Positions 15,597 to 19,271 of a stretch of 19,271 nt of DNA are shown piece after piece; position 1 is the first letter of the stretch, and the number at the start of each line of letters is the position of its first letter. The stretch is taken from positions 1-19,271 of the forward strand of contig CAZEAN010000107.1 of assembly GCA_964510225.1 (NCBI GenBank), written 5' to 3'. Source of the DNA: CAZEAN01 sp964510225. GTDB taxonomy: Bacteria > Planctomycetota > Planctomycetia > Isosphaerales > Isosphaeraceae. The translations under genes and the position numbers were made by a program. Below the pieces are notes generated by a model. That model saw only the letters and a program-made list of their open reading frames with translations. It was not told the origin of the DNA and ran no database searches.

Positions 15597-17033
15597 ATGA
15601 TCTTTCACTTGCAGGCTTTGCTCCCGATCCTCGTCGCCAGTGCGATTATGCTGGCGAGCGAGCCTAGTGGAGAGCGTACTCCCTCATTTGAGAATGATCC
15701 AGCCTGGATCGGGATTCGGAATCGTCTCTTGCCTGACGAGTTACCCATCACGCGACAGAGCTTCGGTTATCGGCGCAGCAATCTCGCCGGTGGTACAGCT
15801 CCCGGTGAGATTGGGGGGCGAGTCGAACGTTCGGTAACACCGGCACGCTATGCCAAGGTGATCTCCCCGCGATCGCTTGACGATGTCCTGGAGGCGGAAG
15901 GGACCTTTGCGGTTACCGAGGCCGAAGGCGGTAGTGGTGTCTTAATCGGTTGGTTCAATGACAAGTCACGCAACTGGCGGACGCCAAACTCACTCTGCTT
16001 CCGGATCGACGGTAACGGCGGCAAGTATTGGGTCTTCTTCGAATACGGCACACAAAATGGCCTCACCGGGAGTGGTGTAACGTTCGAAGGTGAGCGCTAT
16101 CAGACCACGACCACTGAACCATTCCTTGCCGACGGCACTCCTCATCGTTGGAAGCTCCGATACGACCCGACAGCGAATTCGTGTCTCGGTGAGATTGTCT
16201 TTACTCTCGATGGTGATGATCATCGAGCCCCGCTGAGTCCTGGTCATCGGGCCGATGGCGCCCTCTTCGATCGGTTTGGGCTCTTGAACATGATGGTCGC
16301 CGGTGAAGGGCTTACTGTCCTGCTCGACGATCTCGTGATCGATGGTGCTCTCCATCAGTTCGACCATGATCCGGGTTGGGAACGTAAGGGGTGCGAAGCA
16401 GAATTCGAGGACCCGTACGAACGTCCGCTCCACAACTTTGGTTACACCACGGAGCGTTCCCTCGGAGGTGGTCCGGGATCCATTGGTGGAGTGATCTGGC
16501 GTGACGAGGGCCCAGCGTCTTATGCCGATGAAGTTGGGCCGCTGGACCTCGATCATCCGCTTCTCGCTTCGGGGCGTCTTGTTCTCGATGCTGCCTCGGC
16601 AGACAGTGGCGTCTATCTCGGTTGGTTTAATGCCGACTCACGCGATCCCAGGGATCCTCCCGAACATGAAGCACCACCCCGGAACATTCTAGCATTGATG
16701 ATCGAAGGCCCAAGCCGTGTCGGTCACTACATTCGGCCTGCCTACCGCCTCGCTGACGGGAGGGGAACTGCACTTGCCGAGGGGCCTGTCCTGAAGCCAG
16801 ATGGCCGGGTTCACTCATGGTCACTGCAATACGACCCTGAAGCGAATGACCATGAGGGAGCAATCACGGCTGTCATCGACGGTGATGCTCAGGTCTTTAA
16901 ACTCCCTCACGGACACCGTGATCGTGGTGCTTCGTTCAATCGGTTTGGCCTCTTCAATATTCGGACTGGAGGCCATTTTGTGGAACTCTATCTCGACCAA
17001 CTGAGCTACACAGCAACGGCCGAGGCGCCTTGA
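15597..17033 (+). CDS. Exported protein of two tandem jelly-roll-like modules, function unknown
   Basis: 478 residues. The N-terminus (about 1-21) is a plausible signal peptide ending LASEPSG. The rest is two diverged copies of one module of about 224 residues, at about 31-254 and 255-478. Matching landmarks are FENDPAW and FDHDPGW, GEIGGRV and GSIGGVI, SGVLIGWFN and SGVYLGWFN, HRWKLRYDP and HSWSLQYDP, and FDRFGLLN and FNRFGLFN. The strand-rich pattern with a final LDDLVIDG or LDQLSYTA strand suggests a concanavalin/LamG-like sandwich that might bind glycan; this is inference, and I see no catalytic residues. Similar uncharacterised double-module proteins seem common in planctomycetes. GGAG lies about 11 bases before ATG 15597. 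It diverges from the RNA-ligase gene and converges on the HtrA gene. Confidence 0.87.
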   Translation: MIFHLQALLPILVASAIMLASEPSGERTPSFENDPAWIGIRNRLLPDELPITRQSFGYRRSNLAGGTAPGEIGGRVERSVTPARYAKVISPRSLDDVLEAEGTFAVTEAEGGSGVLIGWFNDKSRNWRTPNSLCFRIDGNGGKYWVFFEYGTQNGLTGSGVTFEGERYQTTTTEPFLADGTPHRWKLRYDPTANSCLGEIVFTLDGDDHRAPLSPGHRADGALFDRFGLLNMMVAGEGLTVLLDDLVIDGALHQFDHDPGWERKGCEAEFEDPYERPLHNFGYTTERSLGGGPGSIGGVIWRDEGPASYADEVGPLDLDHPLLASGRLVLDAASADSGVYLGWFNADSRDPRDPPEHEAPPRNILALMIEGPSRVGHYIRPAYRLADGRGTALAEGPVLKPDGRVHSWSLQYDPEANDHEGAITAVIDGDAQVFKLPHGHRDRGASFNRFGLFNIRTGGHFVELYLDQLSYTATAEAP

Positions 17034-17070
17034 AGTCAATCCAGGCTCGATCGGTTGGTGCCTCGGTCGT
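17016..17070 (+). terminator. Long stem-loop across the stop codon at a convergent junction
   Basis: ACGGCCGAGGCGCC 17016-17029 pairs with GGTGCCTCGGTCGT 17057-17070 over 14 base pairs, with two G-U pairs, around a 27-base loop that contains the stop codon of the double-module gene. The wobble pairs favour the rightward transcript. No T-run follows. It probably helps end or stabilise that mRNA and separate it from the converging HtrA gene. Confidence 0.45.
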
Positions 17071-17086
17071 GAGTTCAAATCCGTTC

Positions 17087-18289
17087 TCAGCGGACGATCA
17101 CGGCGTCAAGCGTTGCTTTGATTTCGCGTAGTTCACCATCCCGGATCAGCGAGACCGTGATCTCATCGTTCGGTCGATGGAGTTCGACTTCGGTGAGAAG
17201 CTCGCCGACACTCGAGACGGGGACACCGTCGATCGCCACGATGATGTCGGCCGACTCGGGAACGATCTCTTGCTTTCGATACGGCCCGTATTCGGTGATC
17301 CGAACTTTGATCGGCTCAATCCCGGCGCGGTCGGCAGCACTCCCTCGTTCAACTCCAAGGACCAAGAGCCCCCCGTCTAACACATGGACGCGGGTAATTC
17401 CGAGGCTGGCACGCTCGACGTAACCCTGTTCAATCAAAGGCCGGAGGAGTCGTTTGATGGTATTGATCGGGACGGCGAACCCGATTCCGGCCGATTGGCC
17501 CACTTGGCTGTAGATCGCCGTATTCATCCCAATAACTTCGCCCCGTCCGTTGAGCAGTGGGCCTCCCGAATTCCCCGGGTTGATCGCGGCGTCGGTCTGA
17601 ATGATCCCTCGGATCATCCTGCCATTCTTCGCTTCAAGCGAACGGTCGAGACTACTGATGATTCCGGTGGTCAGAGTCCGCTCCAGGCCGAATGGATTCC
17701 CTACCGCCAGGACCTTCAAACCGACCTTGAGTCCTTGACTTTCGCCCAACGAAACCGGAACCAGTAGTGATTCAGGGGTACTCACTTTGAGGACGGCGAC
17801 ATCATTACTTGGGTCGCTGCCGACGACCTCCGCATCGACGATCCTGCCGTCGAAGAAGCCGACTTGGACGACATCGGCGTTTTCGATGACGTGATGATTG
17901 GTGAGGATATGCCCTTCGCGGTCGATCACAAACCCAGAGCCGGACCCACTGATTTCTGAATCTCGGAAGAAGCCGTGGACAGTTGCCGAGGTCGAGACAT
18001 TAACCACGCTCCGGTTCACCGCCTCATAAATCAAGACGTTTGCATCTTGATCGGAAATGGGGGCATCATCATCTTCAGTCGGAGCCGGGAGCGGTGGTTT
18101 TACTGCTTCGATCGATGCAGGTAGGGTCACCAATTGCCGATCGTTGGGCTTTTGGTTCTGAAGCTCTCGGAGCGAGTCAAGGAGACCTCTGCTCGTCTCT
18201 CGGTCGCCGCCAAAGATGAAGCTGGCAACAATTAAGGTGACCACTGCCGTGATCAGATGGGGAATCACTGTTTTGAGGGTCGAACTCAT
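17087..18289 (-). CDS. htrA: Membrane-anchored HtrA/Deg serine protease with one PDZ domain
   Basis: 400 residues from ATG 18289, which has AGGA nine bases upstream; an in-frame TTG at 18295 is less likely. HtrA proteases degrade or sense misfolded envelope proteins. A single membrane segment at about 7-27 anchors it, followed by a proline-rich linker. The trypsin-like domain (about 75-280) has the full triad: H133 in TNHHVI, D163 in NDVAVL and S241 in GNSGGPL. One PDZ domain (about 295-395) carries an insertion of roughly 20 residues (containing ITEYGPYRKQ) between its strands, so the protein resembles DegS-like or cyanobacterial-type Deg proteases rather than soluble two-PDZ DegP. It probably faces the periplasm. 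It converges on the double-module gene with a 53-base gap and diverges from the MFS gene. Confidence 0.95.
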   Translation of the reverse strand: MSSTLKTVIPHLITAVVTLIVASFIFGGDRETSRGLLDSLRELQNQKPNDRQLVTLPASIEAVKPPLPAPTEDDDAPISDQDANVLIYEAVNRSVVNVSTSATVHGFFRDSEISGSGSGFVIDREGHILTNHHVIENADVVQVGFFDGRIVDAEVVGSDPSNDVAVLKVSTPESLLVPVSLGESQGLKVGLKVLAVGNPFGLERTLTTGIISSLDRSLEAKNGRMIRGIIQTDAAINPGNSGGPLLNGRGEVIGMNTAIYSQVGQSAGIGFAVPINTIKRLLRPLIEQGYVERASLGITRVHVLDGGLLVLGVERGSAADRAGIEPIKVRITEYGPYRKQEIVPESADIIVAIDGVPVSSVGELLTEVELHRPNDEITVSLIRDGELREIKATLDAVIVR

Positions 18290-18381
18290 CGTCAAGAATC
18301 CTAGGCTGAAGGCTTAAGCTTCCTCGAACACCGATCGATGGCACTTTTGTGCCCAGCATTCGCATAAAGGAAGGAGTCTGC

Positions 18382-18409
18382 AGGGGTGGCTATTGCTTGT
18401 GCAACCCCT
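18382..18409. promoter_or_regulatory. Inverted repeat between the htrA and MFS genes
   Basis: AGGGGTGGC 18382-18390 and GCAACCCCT 18401-18409 pair over nine positions with one internal mismatch, around a ten-base loop. The dyad sits inside the 212-base divergent control region, about 93 bases from each start codon. It could be an operator shared by both genes or a chance dyad. I cannot assign confident -35 or -10 boxes here. Confidence 0.25.
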
Positions 18410-18501
18410 CGAATCATTCTATCGTCACATCGACCCGACTCGGCAACCAGACGTCTCTCGGATCGTCGCGTCGTGGGCTTCCGAACTAAAGGGAACCGCT
18501 C

Positions 18502-19271
18502 GTGGGCATCACATCAAACCCTGCAACTAATCCGTCTGAGATCACTCCAGGCTTCAGGAATTCTCAGGAGGAGTCGGGACGAGCACGAACGGCCCGACAC
18601 TGGGCGCTCACCACATTCGCGGTCCTCTTCGCGATCCATCTCTTTGACTTCCTCGATCGTTGGGCGTTGTCGGGGGTCTTGAAGCGGATACAGGACGACC
18701 TGGGGATCTCTGACTTCTTGGCGGGGACCCTCAATTCCTGGTTCTTGGTGACGCTTTGTTTTATCGGCCCGTTCATGGGCTGGGCTGGTGACCGGATGAA
18801 GCGAATGCGACTCTTGGCGATCGGAATTGGCCTCTGGAGCATCGCGACCGTCGGAACGGGTCTCGTCCAGAATTACAGTCAACTGACAATCGCGCGTTGC
18901 ATCCTCGGAATCGGCGAAGGGACCTACGGGGTCCTCGCACCGACGATCCTGGCCGACCTCTTTCGTCGCGAGGTTCGATCCCGAGTGATGTCCGCCTTTT
19001 ATATGGCGATTCCGTTGGGTTATGCCCTCGGGGTTTTCGGATCAGCTTGGATTGCACGGACGAGCATCGACCTGCTTGCCGGGACCTCGCTTGAGCCCTG
19101 GTCCGGGTGGCGGATGGCGTTCTTTGTGGTCGGATTCCCGGGGATCCTGGCGACAATCGCGGTCTTGTTTCTCCCGGAACCAGTTCGGGGGGGGAGCGAT
19201 CTCGAGGTCGCGACCGCCTCTGATCAATCCGGGCCCGGAGTTGACAAACCGAAAGGGGATCCAATCGTGAA
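18502..19271 (+). CDS. Spinster-like MFS transporter, C-terminal half cut by window edge
   Basis: 256 codons to the edge from GTG 18502. An in-frame TAA at 18487 and the lack of any ATG before the first membrane segments make this GTG the start; GGGA lies about 8 bases upstream. A polar N-terminus of about 33 residues precedes membrane helices that begin ALTTFAVLFAIHLFDFLDRW. Between helices 2 and 3 is GWAGDRMKRMRL, a variant of the MFS signature loop. ARCILGIGEGTYGVLAPTI and DLFRREVRSRVMSAFYMAI follow, then WRMAFFVVGFPGIL. The GIGEG and the F/Y-rich helix 5 are typical of Spinster-like MFS proteins, which include lipid and sugar-lipid carriers, but bacterial members have varied substrates, so none is assigned. 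The charged loop at the end is the usual central loop after helix 6; about half the protein is outside the window. Confidence 0.88.
   Translation, partial: MGITSNPATNPSEITPGFRNSQEESGRARTARHWALTTFAVLFAIHLFDFLDRWALSGVLKRIQDDLGISDFLAGTLNSWFLVTLCFIGPFMGWAGDRMKRMRLLAIGIGLWSIATVGTGLVQNYSQLTIARCILGIGEGTYGVLAPTILADLFRREVRSRVMSAFYMAIPLGYALGVFGSAWIARTSIDLLAGTSLEPWSGWRMAFFVVGFPGILATIAVLFLPEPVRGGSDLEVATASDQSGPGVDKPKGDPIV

Noticed and set aside
17384..17767. 127-codon rightward frame within htrA
   Set aside because: Antisense to the catalytic domain of a clear HtrA protease, with no recognisable features.
18773..19264. 163-codon leftward frame opposite the MFS gene
   Set aside because: Arg/Ser/Pro-rich shadow of transporter codons; the rightward frame has clear MFS motifs.
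1..19271. Mobile elements, CRISPR arrays, tRNA or rRNA genes, defence cassette
   Set aside because: No transposase or integrase motifs, spaced direct repeats, tRNA cloverleaf or rRNA sequence was seen; the RNA ligase alone does not make a defence system.

Overview
The window most likely comes from a member of the Planctomycetota. The signs are a PEP-CTERM sorting tail on a repeat protein, two secreted proteins that resemble families I associate with planctomycetes, a membrane zinc-ribbon protein of similar character, moderately GC-rich DNA, and genes set singly or in short divergent and convergent groups rather than long operons. This placement is inference from protein character, not from a marker gene. 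I see no phage, transposase, integrase, CRISPR array, rRNA or tRNA. No gene-free gap exceeds about 250 bases.

Left part (1-4569): metH, cobalamin-dependent methionine synthase, runs leftwards and leaves the window before its activation domain. Upstream of it, also leftward, lies a small membrane protein with a cytosolic-type zinc ribbon. Divergent from that is argB, acetylglutamate kinase of the arginine-inhibited type, which probably begins at GTG 3673.

Middle part (4570-12645): a PEP-CTERM protein built of seven repeats, probably a seven-bladed propeller, ends at a strong stem-loop terminator. Next is a heavy-metal efflux system of the Czc type. Its outer-membrane channel gene reads leftwards, and its adaptor and RND pump genes read rightwards from a shared 201-base divergent control region. 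The three proteins should form one trans-envelope pump for divalent metal ions. No metal-sensing regulator is encoded beside them.

Right part (12646-19271): a secreted protein of unknown function with a Gly/Tyr-rich patch converges on a T4 Rnl1-type RNA ligase. Divergent from the ligase is a secreted protein made of two copies of a roughly 224-residue jelly-roll-like module. That gene converges on a membrane-anchored HtrA protease, and a Spinster-like MFS transporter gene, cut by the window end, diverges from the protease. Long stem-loops lie at both convergent junctions and overlap the gene ends.

The most noteworthy item is the orphan RNA ligase, which has all nucleotidyl-transferase motifs but no visible RNA-repair partner. 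I do not see a convincing new multi-gene system. Most of the window is ordinary housekeeping and envelope biology plus several uncharacterised lineage-typical proteins.
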